The position numbers and the translations under genes are program-made. A DNA stretch of 64,000 nt from Antennarius striatus (taxonomy: Eukaryota; Chordata; Actinopteri; Lophiiformes; Antennariidae). Below the pieces are notes generated by a model. The model made no database searches. It saw only the letters and a list, made by a program, of their open reading frames with translations, and was not told where the DNA came from. The stretch lies in NCBI RefSeq assembly GCF_040054535.1, contig NC_090780.1, forward strand, positions 18,104,001-18,168,000. Direction: 5' to 3'. Of the stretch, positions 12,703 through 27,769 are shown piece by piece (position 1 is the first letter of the stretch; every line of letters starts with the position of its first letter).

Positions 12703-14547
12703 TTGTTATGTAAGGCATCTCTGAAAGATCCACGGGGAGTTAAAGTTAGGGAAGTTTTCTTTTCGAGTGTGACAGAGTGATTTACAGGTTAATGGGTGTT
12801 TCAATAGCACTAAGCAGCGATTACTGCGATGAACAGAAATGTGCGCATCAATGCCTAACAGGGTCACACCAATTTCTTCCAAAGCCTGCACTGTCATACT
12901 ATCATGATTTAACAGGCATTAGTCAAATAAACAAGGTAGAGAGTGTATTCATTTTACATTTTTTACAAGACCTCCCATGTGGTCGTCTGGACCCAACCCC
13001 TAAAAACACCCCTGCAAAAAAGGCAAACCTCCAAGCCCTGAATAATTTGGAAGTAATGTGATGAAACATATTTGGCACAGAAAAAAACAAGAGCAAAACA
13101 TCTCAATTCACCTGTTTGGGTGTAACGGGTCTGTTGGCGGCCTGTGCCACCCTCTGATCACACTCAACACAAGCCGCTGCTTACTTGACAGCTCCCAGAC
13201 AAATGAGGGACACCTTTGCCCAAGGTAGTGTGATAACAAGTATAGCTATGTTCACTGTATTCTCATAGATGTTGTTTTTATGGCACCAAAGAGGTTGACC
13301 TCAGATAAGCCTTTTCTCCCAGTCACCATTCGGGGTTCTATATATTCCATGTGAATGTTGCCATTTCCCAGTAGACATAAACAATTCCCAGATGGAACCT
13401 GTTTCAGTTACTAACTCATCAGCTTGCTGCTCCATCACCAAAGATGATGCAGTAAGATTGCACTAAATTAGATTTCGCTAATTGCATGTAGGATTGCTTG
13501 GCTTCAACAGGGGTACTAGTTTTAATTACATGATAACATTTTATCCTGGATGCCGTGTTTCATATATAACATTAGTGTCATCCACACTGTTCAGGCTTGT
13601 ATCAGGAAAGACTCCCTTCAGAATCTGACTGCAGGTAACCTAATTAACCAAAGTTACCAAAGTCTTGAGACAATCTTCCTCTGGTCTTGATAAACTTTGT
13701 GTAAATGGGGCTATGAGAATATGCCCAAACTCTAACTCTAATGCTAATGCAACCTATATTGTAAATCTTCTTGTCCATATTATAGACTTTAGGGGATAGG
13801 ATTGTTAATTTTTTATTCAACCCCCTGAAGAGTATTTGTTCTTGTAGACACAAACAGATGAGCTAATAGACAAGTACTTCGTGACAAACATGGGTGTGTT
13901 TCACTAACTTTTCTTAATACCGGCTGCTATCGAATCAATGTGTTTAATAAATTGCAGCTTACAAAGCCTGACCCTGAGGTCTAAGCAGATGAGTGCATTT
14001 GTCGGAGGGAGGAGGCAGACAAAGGATAAAGCTAATCTCAACATCATCATCATCATCATCAGTGCATGGAATCAGATAGAGAGCATGAGTGAGAGAGGAA
14101 AAGACAGAAAGAGGAAATTAAGAAAGAAGAGCATGGGTATTTTGGTCATTATTGACAACAACACCAAATAAAGGAAGAGAGATGAATGCTGCTATGGTAG
14201 ACTGACCAAATGTAATGCAATCTTTTCTTTTAATGCTTAATCATGTCATTGGTAATATTCTACAAATTGTGGTTTTCATTGTGAAGATAATGAAACAGAA
14301 TATATCCTTAGTAAATGTTCACATGAAAATTGTCTCTCCGGCCTCTCTTAAAGACCCTCCGAGGTAACACCACAAGGTAATGTATTTGAAGAGGGGAGAA
14401 AATCAGCCAAGAGTAAGACTCTAGTATGTAGTAGGTGAATCATGTCCCCGAGGGAGCATGACAACATCATAACCTTCCAGCGGTAGCATCTCATAATTTT
14501 ACATGATTGGTCACTGTTGGTTCATTTTGGCTGAACCAGATTCAGGT

Positions 14548-14790
14548 AGGACGCTGCTGCAATGGTTAGCACTGTTGCCTCACAACTAAAAGGTTCCGGG
14601 TTTGAAGCCATACGTGATTGCCCATAAGTATAAATTTGAGTATCAATGGGTGTCTTTCTATATGTGGCCCTGCAACAAACTGGCGAACTGTCCAGGTTGT
14701 ACTCCGCCTCTGGCCTGTAGTCAGCTGAGATAAGCCCCAGTGTAACTCGTGACCCAGATTCGGATAAGCAGCTGAAGACGAGACAATGAT
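14548..14790 (-). repeat. Dispersed SINE-like teleost repeat, copy 3
   Basis: Inverted relative to copies 1 and 2. The block TGGTTAGCACTGTTGCCTCA at the left and AGCCCCAGTGTAACTCGTGA at the right are the reverse complements of the family's right and left ends. The outer end carries GACGAGACAA, matching the start of copy 1. Confidence 0.75.
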
Positions 14791-16316
14791 GATTATCCCA
14801 TCTTCAGGTAGATGAATTAAATTCATGAATATACCGCATTCCAAGTGAGTTTGCTGCAAACACATGAAGCCAGCGTTTGTAAGTCCAGCAGATTAAAACC
14901 TACTTCTTTAAACACACTGTGGATGCTAAGACAAAAATCAGGCCATTCTCATACTTTCTGACCCAAGGCTTGTGGTTTTCTTGAGACACATCTTGTTGAG
15001 ATTACCCAGCCTGGCTTACAAACCCTAAAGTGTTGACTTAATAGCTCCTATTATTCAGTAGATCCCTAAATTCTCTGTTCCCTGTCAAGAAATAAAAACA
15101 TTTTTTCAGCCAGATTTCTGAAAAGACGGATATGTACAAACCTAAAAGAAAGAATGCAGATATGGAAATGAAAAAAAGTTTATTTTATGTTTATTTTAGG
15201 TGGACCATCTTCACATTTTAAAAGCTGCTTCAATGCTTTTGTTAGCAATGGATCAAATCTTAAACATTAAACTAAGAGATTGAGGAACTGCATTAAACTC
15301 ACAAGGGATAATCACGTAAGTTTGAACATTCTTTTGATTTGCTGGTTTCATCTGACATTCAAGATGCAGTAGGTGGCATCAACTATACGGTAAAGCGGCC
15401 GACTAGCACTACAAGTGGAGAGAAAAGCAAGGATAAAATGAAGGCGAAGATTTGTCAAGAGGCAACAAAATCAATGCTGATTTTGATTTGTGTGTCTACT
15501 TGTTATAGAAATAGGCAAAAGTTTGCTAAAAAGTCCACCAGAGTATACACCATATCAAATAATGGTTTTTAATCAGAGATGGACAAGACCTTGATCTCGA
15601 GCTGGAAGATTTTCTATTACTGTCCAGATCTCCCACTCTACTCCCAGATGTCTGATGATATTATGCATGTTCCTTAAAGTGAATATGAATGTTGAAAACC
15701 TGCTCATGTCTCAGCCACTACTCCAGCCTTCCTATTTTAATATCAGAGCTCAGAAAGCGACCTACCCTCAGGTTCTTTTCACACTTAGTAAGTCACCCTC
15801 ACATCCTCTGAGGCTTATTCATCTACGTGAGTAATCAAGTGTTTGCACAGGAATAACTTTTGTGATTGAGATGAATTTTGAAAGATAAATCAATTTTCAA
15901 AGTTTAATATTTAAGAGAAGCAAGTACAGGCTACTGTTGAATAATGCATTTGGTAATTTAGAGTCTGGACTGGATCCAAACTGGAGGATACGAGAGTTTA
16001 GAACAGACTCCTAATAAAAAGAAGATATAATCCAATCCCCAACTTTCTTGACTTAAAAATGTGACTTGTTGCGATTAGCACACACACTCTCTTTGTTTCA
16101 TCATCACACACAAATACACACACCATCAAACATTTATTTCCACTAGCCCACTCTCATTTTGAACTGCTTTTTGAGTTTGGCTTCTTATGGGAAAGGCTTT
16201 TTGAATAAACTACATACCGCTAAATCTCTTCGATTTTGACTTAATAGTATAACTAACAGCTGAGTAGAAAATCATGCTTATTTAACATGCTTACTTTTTT
16301 ATGTATATCATCATAT

Positions 16317-16354
16317 CTGTACAGTACTCACATAATTTTGTGAGTACTGTACAG
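16317..16354. repeat. Perfect 16-bp-arm hairpin
   Basis: CTGTACAGTACTCACA is followed by a 6-base loop and its exact complement TGTGAGTACTGTACAG. No run of T follows that would make it a Pol III terminator, and no gene lies beside it. It could be the core of a palindromic MITE or a structured non-coding RNA. Confidence 0.85.
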
Positions 16355-17232
16355 ATCTCATCCCCCATAATCATAAGTAATCATTTTAAATGAGAAACAA
16401 ATCAAGAGTGAACGGTTACAGTTTAACTCGTGTGTAGGTGAAAATACAAATCAGTTTAACAAATGTTATCTCACACAATCAGAAAACGCCAGTTGGAAGA
16501 AAGAGTAACAAATAAAAAATTATTACAGTATAATTGTCATCTTTGCAGAGCGTCATTATGAAAATCGTGTTGTCATGAAGAGGTGGTTTGTTTCTCATAG
16601 TGATTCTCTTTTCTTTTATTTCTGTAATTTCCCTTGGCCAACCCCATTGTCTAATCAGATGTACAGTCGTTACTTTTCCTGAACATGGGCTGGAGCTGAA
16701 TTTGCTAACTGTGCTCTAACAATTGCAGTTCTTCATCTGTCCTCTTATTAGCAGAAAACTATAGGTATTGCTTTAGCCACTTTTCTTCTCTTGAGAACAA
16801 TTTTCATCTAATGTATCTTAATGTGCTTTTTTTTACAACATCACTTAATTTGTATAACCGAAAATCAATAATCTTATATATTTTGCACATTATTTGCTGT
16901 AGGTGTTGTCATGTGGGTCTGGAGAGGTTAACACCTGTGGAGAATCAATACAAGCCTTGGGTAATCCTGCAGGGAAAATGTTGCAGTCTTGGGACAGAAG
17001 AGTGAAAAATTGGGAAACAAGAATAAACTGACAGCCAGCTGTCAGTGCGCAGATATATAGGATGAGTTTCATGCACTTTGGATCTTTCTTTCAGAGTTGA
17101 ACACACACTGGGCCTATATTTTGACCAGGAGGCACTACAAAAACGAAAAAAAAAGAATCAGGCAATTAAAGTAATATTATATTTATTGTGAACAGACATA
17201 CAGTCTTTGGTGCTTAAATCCTGACAGGAAAT

Positions 17233-17297
17233 AGATCACCAGGCATCCAATTTAGATCCTTCTGGTATGAAGGACTCCTACCCCTGAGTTACGCTCC
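17233..17297 (-). repeat. Possible tRNA-derived SINE fragment
   Basis: Read on the minus strand, the segment contains GTAACTCAGGGGTAGGAGTC and then CCAGAAGGATC, which resembles the D-arm (A-box region) and anticodon arm of a tRNA. The T-arm is too degraded to be an intact tRNA. I regard it as a decayed tRNA-derived SINE head. Confidence 0.3.
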
Positions 17298-18370
17298 AAA
17301 AAATGAAACTCCACGGACAGATGGGGCAGACAGACGGACCAGACGTATTAGAATGCTGACATAGAGAAAGACAAACAACTGCTGTTGCTCTTATTCAGCT
17401 CTATGGGTGATTTGATCATGAGTCCACCTATATTGTATGCGCTTGGAGGAAGTAGGAGCAGCTGCACTGAATACATGTAGATAAACAGGAAGGTCCTGGG
17501 TTTGATTCTCCCATCAGAAAGCATGACTGTACTAAGTACTGTTAAAAAATTAATTGCTTCCAACCACTGTATAGGAAATCTTACCTTCACTGTAGTCTGT
17601 ATATCCAAGATACACTGTAATTTAAACACACATCATCACATATATAACAAAATGTAATAAAAGGTTTGCATACCCTGTTAGACACATGTCCACCTCGAGT
17701 TTATCTCGTCTGTGCTTTTGCATCTCACATATCACTCTGTGTTGCAGGTTGGTGCTGCAGACAGTGAGCTCACAGAGAGATTGCTGTCCTCCCAGCTTGA
17801 CTGATCAGAAGCTCCCTGGTGAATGCTGTTTGATAAAGTGAAGAGGAGGATATAAGGAAGTGGGAGTCAGAATGGCTGCTGACGGATTAGCAGCCGTGTT
17901 TACATAGTAGCTTATTTAGTCTGCCGGAGCTGCCCAAGAATGATTTATCGATACTGAGGGAGATGGTGAGAGTATTAAATAGTGTGATGTAGAGGATAGA
18001 GGAAACACAGAGAGAGGGATGGTAGACTAAGGTTTATATGTGACTGACATAAAAAGAAAGATCTTGGGAATCTGCTGGAGGAGCTGGCTTGAATTCCATT
18101 CGCAATAAGAATGTGTGTATTATTATGGCACAAGGTTTTGTAAGTCTGAGGAGCAGCTTTTTTTCTTCTGCGCAGGATTGCAAAGTACATGCATTATGAG
18201 TCAGGGCAAAATGTCACAGGATTTTATTTTCTGAACTAGATAATAGTGTAACTGCAGTTGGGGAGTAGATAAGTACATGTAATTAAATTACGAACTCACG
18301 TCCACATTGTTCTCCCCTTAAAATGCACCATCACTTTATATAAATGAGGTCTGGTTTCTATGGTCATACG

Positions 18371-18414
18371 GTCGGTCGGTCTGTCTACCTGTCTGTCTGT
18401 CTGTCTGTCTGTCT
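18371..18414. repeat. (GTCT)n / (GTCG)n tetranucleotide tract
   Basis: GTCGGTCG followed by about nine GTCT units with one interruption. The same tetranucleotide forms the right half of the compound repeat at 31,018-31,163. Confidence 0.9.
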
Positions 18415-19243
18415 TTGGATTTTGATGATTCACATAGTTTGTCCAAATTGGACTCAGCATAAACTGAGTTTTTTGCATTACTTTTCTGTGAGAAAACAGG
18501 TCTCCTGGGGAGGTGGGGTCAAGAACACAGATCTGTCATCAACTAAACAATACATAATTCATTCTCAGGGTGAATGGAGCTGCAGAGGGATGATGAGCAG
18601 AGAAAAAAGAAAGTGGGACACCACTCAGACCCTTACTTTCCCATTCTAAAATCTGATGACTGGCTTCACTGCACAGGCGATTGCTCTCTGAAGCCGGTCA
18701 GACAGAAAATATGACAAAATCTGTAAGAAACCAACTGTAATTGAAGGTACCAAAAGTGCAGAAACATTAACATTTCTAGATTGTCGATAAAGATGTTCAT
18801 AGAAGGCTGATCTGGAAACTTTCTTCACAACAACTACAAACATCAATGATCAGAATCATAAAAGGTAGATCCAAACCATAGTAAGCCTCCATTCTTACTC
18901 TAACAACCAAGTTATCATATGGAGTTCTTCTCTTCTTCATGTATTAAATGTTTCTCATATATTATTTTAAGAAGTTCTTCTTCTTTAGTGACTATAAATT
19001 ATTCATGAAAAAGATGTAGAAGTGATGGACTGACTGACTACATCACTGGAATGTGTAGAATTAACATATATATATATATATTTATGTTAACTAACACTCA
19101 CACACACTCACAAACACTATTCTCTGAGGAGATCTCTTTATTATTAAAATGTCTAGCAGTACCCTCCAGGCCTTTCTCCATCACCTGGCAGCCTGTAACC
19201 TCACAATACTAAAGCTATGACAAGTCCTCATTAGCTGTTTTTA

Positions 19244-19436
<193 letters not shown>

Positions 19437-19702
19437 GGAGTGTATAGCATTTGTGCCATTGCTGCTGTGTGTATCATGTTGATTGATATGCTAAAAATAC
19501 TGCCGTCAAAAGCTCACAGGCAGAACATTAATTACCCTCCAGAGACGAGCGCCCACTTAACACCTGGTTTCTGATATCTGAGTTGTGTTTAGGTCTAACG
19601 TAGCTAGCATTAAATGTGATCTACCTCTTTTAACTGACGCACAAATTGCCTCACAAATCATGTCCTGATGAGATATTTATATACTCATAATTGCTAAATC
19701 AG

Positions 19703-19800
19703 GTGGCAGGGTGGTGTGGCGGTTGATGCTGTTGCCTCACAGCAAGGTTTACTCAGTCTGGCTTCACATCCATGCATACCATCCACCATCTACCGTGTTT
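19703..19800 (-). repeat. Truncated SINE-like repeat, copy 4
   Basis: Carries GGTTGATGCTGTTGCCTCAC and neighbouring sequence matching the inverted right end of the dispersed family. It is cut off after about 100 bp. Confidence 0.55.
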
Positions 19801-22789
19801 TCATGTTTTCATTCCTTTACGGGTTCCCTCTGTGCTTTGTAACATATTTTTAATCAAACAAAATATTTCATGAGTAAATTAAACAAATTGAACTGTACAG
19901 AAATGAGAATAAGGACAGTTTGAAAACGGCTGAAGATGAATTATGGCTTGCTGACAAATAAGACGAGAACAAGAAGAGCTATTAATGTTTACATATTACT
20001 GCAGTGTCTAGTACTGATCTCACTACATGACAGTTATCATATCTAACAACTATAGCCACAGCATCTAAAATGATAGAACAACAGATCATTTGTAATCGAT
20101 TTGCTCACACCAACTCTGATCTGTTCCAGTTTTTCTATAGATTAATGAAAGAGATTAATTAATCACTCTCATAAAACACAAACCCACCTGCCATGTTTCT
20201 GGTAACAGCTCATTTTAAAGGCACACAGCTTTACCCTTATTTATCATATTCAACAGCACCTGCAGCATTTTTTGTTGTTGCTGCACATTTCAGCTGGTTC
20301 CAGCGCCAACCTCCTTCTCACACCCCTTTTAGCAAATTAGACCGTTTAATTAGGAAAAGCTCATTTGTATCTAATCATTTACATGGTGCAGCCAGCCCTT
20401 GCCAAGATATTCTAATTGATTATTTTTGCCTGAGGTGCTGTTTGGCGCACGTGGATGTTCCTGTGTGTGTGTATGCATGTGTATTCTTATGAAAGACCAA
20501 ATTACTTTGTCATAATGGCACAAGAAAAGAAACTTTACTAATCCGGCGCACATTGTTATTATCATGCTGTCATGTGCAAAAATATAAAGCAGCTAGATTA
20601 TATTGATTTATTGATTATGTGATTGGTATGCATGATCAAAAAAAGTATTTTCATCTGTTGTGGCAAATATTTTCTGTACATAACACATGTTTCCCATCTT
20701 GTTCTTTTATTTTCAGAGGTGATTGAGCACATCTATGTTCTGAAGTACCACTTAGCACTCTCTTGTGGCGACAAACTCCATTCTGCTTCTACAAGCATCA
20801 CCAACCAACAGGAAACAAAGATCACTGATGTCATAGTTTCATTTCAAAAGTCCCTTTTTTTGAACCCTAACCCTCTCTATAGTCCTTCCAAAACATTTTT
20901 GTTCAGCAAAATCCTATTAAGGAAGGAACAAGTCTGGTCCCCCATCGAGACTCTCAAATGACCCTTTGATGAGGCTGCTGTTTGACCCTTTTTACAAAGC
21001 TGAGTGAAGGAATGACAGATGTGTGCATGGGGGTTTAAAGGATATGGGATAAAGTAAGGGCGAAAAGAGACGACAGATTATTAGAATTCATCCATCAGTG
21101 CAATGAATAGCCTTTCAGCAGCAAGTTCCTCTTTCTGTTGAGCAGCTGCACAACAAAGAGACATTAAATTATAACCAAATGGTTACCATAGCACCCATAT
21201 GAGTAAATGTTTCATATCACTCTTCTCTTTCTTTGCAACTCTGTGCCTTTTTAGGAGCATTGCAGTAATTACAGCCAGAGAGGAAGCAAGATGTTCAAAG
21301 GTGTCATAATAAAAGGAACACTTTTCATGCAAAAATATCATAAATGGAGTAGGAGACATTGATATGGAGAATGGGAGGTCCTGGTTGCAGGCAGTAAACC
21401 TGTAATTATCTCAAATGACACTTTTGAATTTACTAAACTGACATTTGACATTGACAGCTAACGTTGTCTGCTTTGGCAAATAAGTGTAACATCATCAGCT
21501 ATTACCAAATAATAGGGATTAATTTAACATATTCATCCTTAACTTGGCCCATTAAGGTATGAGATCTTTTCTACGAGGCAGTTCTGGGCAGTGAGAAAGA
21601 ATGACAAGTGTACCTCACTAAATGAATTTTTGTATCTTTTTTTGTTATCCATAAAAAGACAGGTTAAAAATATATATGTTGTGTTTGGAAATACCATGTT
21701 GGTATTGCAACAATTATAACCATATGTAGCCTTTTTTTTGCTTCAAAGTTGCAAATAAAAAAAGAAAGAGATAAAACATGTTTATTGGGTGCGTTTATAG
21801 GGCCTCAGTGTTTTTGCTAGGATAAGCTAATTGCTTCCTGGCTCCAGTCCAAAGGTAGGCCACCACAGATGGATGGTTGATACTCATCTTCTCATCCCTC
21901 TCTAAGGAGAAATAGAATACTGTATTTCCCAAAATGACATTTACATGCACTCAGCAGTTTTGCCTACTTAAAAGTTTCTTAGCAACGGCAGTGACAATTA
22001 AACCCAGGCTGTAAAATATATCAATGCTCCATTAATGACTGATGAATCAATATCATGGAAACACAGTGTGGCCCAGTGGTTCTCAAGCCAAGAACTTACA
22101 CATCTGCCACCTCACAGTTTTTATTAGCCATTAGGATTGAGGAAGGAAACACCTAATAAAAAGGATCCAAGTGAAATTTAATGACAAAAAGGTCAGCACA
22201 ATGAAAACATAAAACATATTCATTCAACTTACTTCATATTTTCCCCCTGGTCATCATACAGAACTATGGATGGATAGCAAGACATTCTGCTTTCCGTTAA
22301 ATTCGTATACGTATGTTTAGACGAAGGGACAGATTCTTTGCTCAGGGACCAGGAATAATTCCACATCTCTCAGAGCAAATCGGCAAAATGACAACAAAAG
22401 CAATTTCAACTTGCCTCTGGATACTCCGGATTTTTACGCTGTGCCAAATAGAAAACATTTGAAAATGTATTACTGTGGTCTGAATATACATGTCATTGTG
22501 AGGGGAATTGCCCTATTAGGTGAGGCAAAAATGCCATTTCATGTCGGGGAATGGGACAACATTTTTGTAAACCAGAAAATCTTTAAACAAACTAGGAAAA
22601 TATGAGAGTGTTTGCATGTGTGGGGAGGAGTGATATAGAGATCTCCTTAAGAGATGCCATGTCACATCATATGTACTAACATGATATGATTTCTGGGTTT
22701 TGGCCAAGTAGTAATTTCCCATACAGCAAGATGAAACAGGGAATGGCACTGGAAAGAAGTAAGAAGAAAAAAAAAGAAAGACAGATGAC

Positions 22790-22830
22790 TTGATAGATAG
22801 ATGTATACTTTGTTTATCCCAGAGAAGCAC
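22790..22830 (-). repeat. Retroelement-tail-like segment
   Basis: On the minus strand it reads CTGGGATAAACAAAGTATAC followed by an ATCT tract, matching the segment at 26,421-26,464. Such a tail ending in a short tetranucleotide run is typical of non-LTR retroelement 3' ends in fish. The class is inferred. Confidence 0.45.
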
Positions 22831-25800
22831 AGGTTAAATATGGAAAAGGATTATAGTATATTTAAGTTCTGACCTTTTTAATGAAGCATAACTCTGTCTA
22901 TATTTCCAGTGCATTGCAGATGCTAGATATACAGTACACCCATTTCCTAGAATTTCTTCTTTTTTTTAGCCACACCTTTTCTAAGAAACCATGCTGCACA
23001 ATTTAAGCTTTTCTGTGCACTTATGATCACATCATTTGGACTGGAGATGTACAAAACAAACAGCTTCTTTCCATCTCTGGGGTATATTTGCCTCTTGTTT
23101 TCTCAAAATGCCAGAGCCAATGTGTTGACAAATCCAATTTTTTCCCCCTCTGTGATCCAAATGCATCTGTAGTCAAATCTGTGCGAGTCGGGGGGCTGAG
23201 AGAAGAGAGAGGTGTTTGCGGTTCCTTCCTCCTTTGGTACTGAATTGGGTAGAAATGAAAGTAATGTGGACAGAGATAGAAGACAGATCAGACAAAATAT
23301 GCAAACATCATATTAACAATCACACCAATAATTCTATATGTAGACTTTATCTGTTGACTGGTATTTACAAGGGAAATGAAAAAAGAAATAAAAAACATAA
23401 TCAATATAAATGTTGTTTTGTCATTAAAAAAATGTCCCTTGTCTCCTTTTTCCCTGGATCTGGTGATAATGCTGTACAGCTTGCAGAACAGGCCATTTGC
23501 AACTACTATTAACAAAAGAAGAATAATGGACTGGTACCAATTATAACAGTGAAACAAATGTGGCAATATGCCAACAACAGAAACATGCTTAAATTGTTAA
23601 AAAGTCCCACATGGAAAATATATTTTAAAAATAAAGAAAAATTAGGTGCAGCACCAATTCCACCAGGTTTAGTCTGAGCTATCAGAAGTCTACCACAAAG
23701 ATAGCAACCGTTCTAGAATCCAGCAGAAGAAGAACCATCCATACTTGAACAGTCAAAGTCTGCTGAAGCAGATGAAGTTAGATGTTTCTAGCTGTCGTCC
23801 TTGAGATGCCAGCCGTTGTTCTGCCATCAACTTTGTTCGAGGCGACGTCTTCCAAACTTTGTTGGAGTTTGCAGTTGCATCGTGGAAGACAATTTACCAC
23901 AACACTGCAATGCTGAAAAATTGTTGTCTTGTTAAGTCTTGTTCTGGAGCGGTAATAGTCCAGGGCTCCAAAGCCATGTTAAGGTCAGCATCACCGCGTT
24001 ATTTTGATTTTTTTTATTTTAGCTTTGATGCTAATCTCAGCTATATTCTGGCATTATCTCTTGTGTATTTTGCTCTGACATCAAAAGCCAATGGATGGAT
24101 GGATGGTTAAAAAAACATCAGGTAGTTAATGACTTGAAATTAGCCTCATAATGTTAAGTAAGCTTCCCATTGACAAATCAGAGCAAATGGAAAGGTTAAA
24201 GTCACTAAAAGTGTAACAGAGACAAATGAGCAATCCAGGACAAAAACACTGCATTGCTGATTTCAATTTCAGCAAAGAGAAAATAAACATGAAGAGTGAG
24301 GAAACACATCTCACTTCGTTGTAAATCCAAACCCCACAGAAATACAACTTTTTTTTTTTCTCTGTGTGAAATTTAATAGTTCTTTTTTTTCCCCCTCAAG
24401 CCTCGTGGGATCGTGCGATATCATCAGGCCTATGGCTAATGTGAGCCTGTGGATTAAAACAGTAGATGTTAATTTCCCCTGGGAGAGACAAATTACAAAT
24501 ATTTTTTGAACTAACAAGCAGCCTCTCTCAGGAACTTGCTGCCTCCAGATTACAGTTATCAGCGGAAGGATTGCCAATACAAGATGTTTAAAGATCTTCC
24601 GGCTGACTATCTGCACACTAAAGGTTGCTGTAAGTGATGAGATGTGTTGGGAGATAAGAAGACCTAACCGGCCAGATAATCAGCACTTAGTTTTTCGCAT
24701 TTCCCCCTCCCTCACTGACGTAATCAGCCTTCGGTGTTCAGTGGAGCAGATGACAGAAACTCACAGGTTGGGAGACGAGAGGAAAAAAAAGTCAATAATT
24801 CTGACTGGCTGGGATTACCAAATGAATCCAAGCAAAAAAATAAAAATGAAGACCCATGGATTATAAGAAATCTATAGTGAAATCTATGGACACACTGATG
24901 TACACTGAAACATCGCATTCAATCAATTGGTCAAATCCCAGTATTGCATGCAACAACCGTTCATGTCAGTTGTAGAATACATCCTCTTTAAATGCCAATG
25001 TGATTGGCAGAAGTATTCAAATAAAGTATCGCCAGAACAATTTCTTTCTCTATAAAACGATTTTCAGGTACAAAGAATATACTGAGCATTATTTCTTTTG
25101 TGTAAGCAGAGATGGAAAGAGAGGCAAAGAGAAAAATCCACGGGCTTCTCTGTCTCTGATACCCTTTTTCATCTAAGGCATTATTTTCAAGACGAGCCGG
25201 TTTCAAGTGCTTCTGGTTCCCGGTGGTTTGGTAGTCACTTAATGATGCAACAGGTGTGCTTTCTCACCCACTCCTTCTCTCATTCACTATCTTCGCCTTG
25301 CGTGGACCAAGGAACAGGTGATTCCTGACTCATTCAGCAGTTCGAGTGTGAAGGTCAATACTTTGAAGGCAGACTTGACAGGAACAAGCCAATCACAGAA
25401 AGGAAGTGAGACAAAAGTGTGATTGACTGGCTAGTGTGGGGGCAGGAAGTGGGTTTGCATGCCCAATGAGGAATCGAGAGATGACAGGGCCTTGTTTCTA
25501 TGGCAACACACCTGCCATGGTGGAATATCAGTGTGGCTTCATTGATATGAAGGCTACGGGGTTTTAGGCCATGGCGGTTTGGTTGGTTGGAGAGTGCATC
25601 TGTGCCGGTGCGTGTGCATGTGCATGTGTGTGTCTGTTGACAGCACATTGGTTGGCTCGTCATACACTGAGGTGAAATGAATCTGTAAAAACACTACATA
25701 TATCAACCTCTCTCATCACTCTTCTTAATTATATGAAACAAGCTCAGAAGCGTAAGGAGACATTTATCATTTTGTCTCATTATTTGAATCTAAAGTCTAG

Positions 25801-26420
25801 GTCTCCGTGTTATACAGAGGTAAAACACTCTATAGCCTGTAGGTATTTATAGTTTGTAGCTCTCCGCTATCACTATTGTGTGGGTTCTGCAGTGATGACA
25901 CTAGGTTACAGTCTTTATTTAACACAAATCACTTAGGGAAATAAACATCAAGTCCAAGCACAAGCCTGCAGCTTTCTTAGTTCATACTCATAAATACAGA
26001 CGATTTCCAGCCTTGGGTCAGATGTCTGACTCATGTCTACGGTCTCATCCACGCAGACTCACAGTCAGTGTTTCTTGCCAGTGTTTCACGCTGCTTTTAT
26101 ACTGCAATATGCGGGAGAGCAATCAGTTCAGCACAAAACAACCTGGAGTCATTAGCTCCCTCTCCTCCCGGCATCATTCCCTGAATCGCCCCTACTCCCT
26201 CCATTTCCTGTCCCAAGTTAACCAAATCCCTGCTGACTCTTTAATGCTGTTTTTAAAGGGTGGATCTAAATTATGCATAAAAATAACCTTAACTGTTAAA
26301 CTTAACCCGTAATATTAAATTAATCAATAATAAATAACCTAACCATAACCAAAAGCACTAAGTCTAAGTCTGACCTGACCTTAAACAAATATAGACACCA
26401 ATATTTTACTGTCTATGCAA

Positions 26421-26464
26421 TTTCCTCCGGGATTAATAAAGTATCTATCTATCTATCTATCTAA
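26421..26464 (+). repeat. Retroelement-tail-like segment with (ATCT)n
   Basis: CCGGGATTAATAAAGTATCT followed by four ATCT units. This end motif recurs in inverse orientation at 22,790-22,830, suggesting two independent 5'-truncated insertions of the same non-LTR family. Confidence 0.5.
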
Positions 26465-27769
26465 ATGTAGAGGTGTGTGAACTGCACCTGGTAAAATGCA
26501 TTTTTACCTGAAATAACATTGCACTAATAAGAATTTAAAAATCACATTTCATTGATTATTTACCTGTGAATATTGTTATTCATAAATTCATTTAGAAAGT
26601 TAATTCATGTGGTAATCCATCCCCAATACGCTCCAAGGGTCATGTTACTTTAGCAACATAAAGCAACACAGAAAGCACTGATCAAAGACTTTATAATGCA
26701 GTTTATTGAACTATAGTACATCATTTACACCTGATAAAAAGAATTGATAGATTTTTCTGCTTCATCCATTTCTCAATTTTCTGGTGTGCTGGCATCACAT
26801 GTACCGTATAAAAAGATAAAATCAGCTGTCATTGAAATATATTTCATGAACCGCAAGGTACTGTAGACGATAATGTTATGAATTTGTCCTGTTTATAATC
26901 GAGAAAATAGTCACATTTTGATATCAAATCTCTCCAGTGACTTTTGAATAATCTTGGTTACACAGTTTAATTGTCAGAACAATTCATTCAATTTAGTGTT
27001 GGTCCTCCAGTCTTGTCCAAACTGTCATGATCAATGGAGGGACAACTGGTAACACTTGTCTGGCCACATATGAAATACAGTAACTGTATGAGGACCAGAG
27101 AAGACTACTTTAAGACAGTGCTATTACAGTGATATTAGAAAAATATGCTGCAAGCATGACCATATGGATAATAGGCGTGGTCCTTGTCCTCCATGTCTCC
27201 TCTCTCTCTCTCTTTCATTTATTTCAATTTGTCATGCTTTACTTTCCCCTTAAGAGAACACGCTTGCTGGTGAGCAGCTCCATATCAGCCACAAAATTGT
27301 GTCTGCGCCTCGGCTGTAATGAAACATTTAGATGCAGGGGAGAATGATGGTTGCGCATTAATACAAGTGGTGGTGTAGCCAATGCATGCCTCGGCAAGCA
27401 GCAGGCTCGCCCGTCCACTCCAAACAGCATTGGGATGGGACATGTCTTGTCTCGAAAATACAATTTTTTTCCCTAATAAAATGGTTAAGGGTTTTGCAGT
27501 GGTTCATGATGGTTGAGAGAATTTATTGAGGTACGATGAGGTGTCAGTGGCAATGATGAATGATGGCCCTCTAAGAACATCAGTAAGAGGCAAAAAATGG
27601 TGATACTGACAAAAATAATAATGAGTTGCTGCTTATGCAACTCATAGTTCTTTGTTCCACAACAGCTAGTCCTATAAAACATATGCTAAACATAAATGTC
27701 AAAAAAACATATACAAAGTGTAAGGAAAAGTGTTTTCATAGCATTGATTGTCACCTGAGTTCCAGTGAA

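Noticed and set aside
17233..17297. Functional tRNA gene
   Set aside because: Only D-arm and anticodon-arm resemblance remains; the acceptor and T-arm do not pair.
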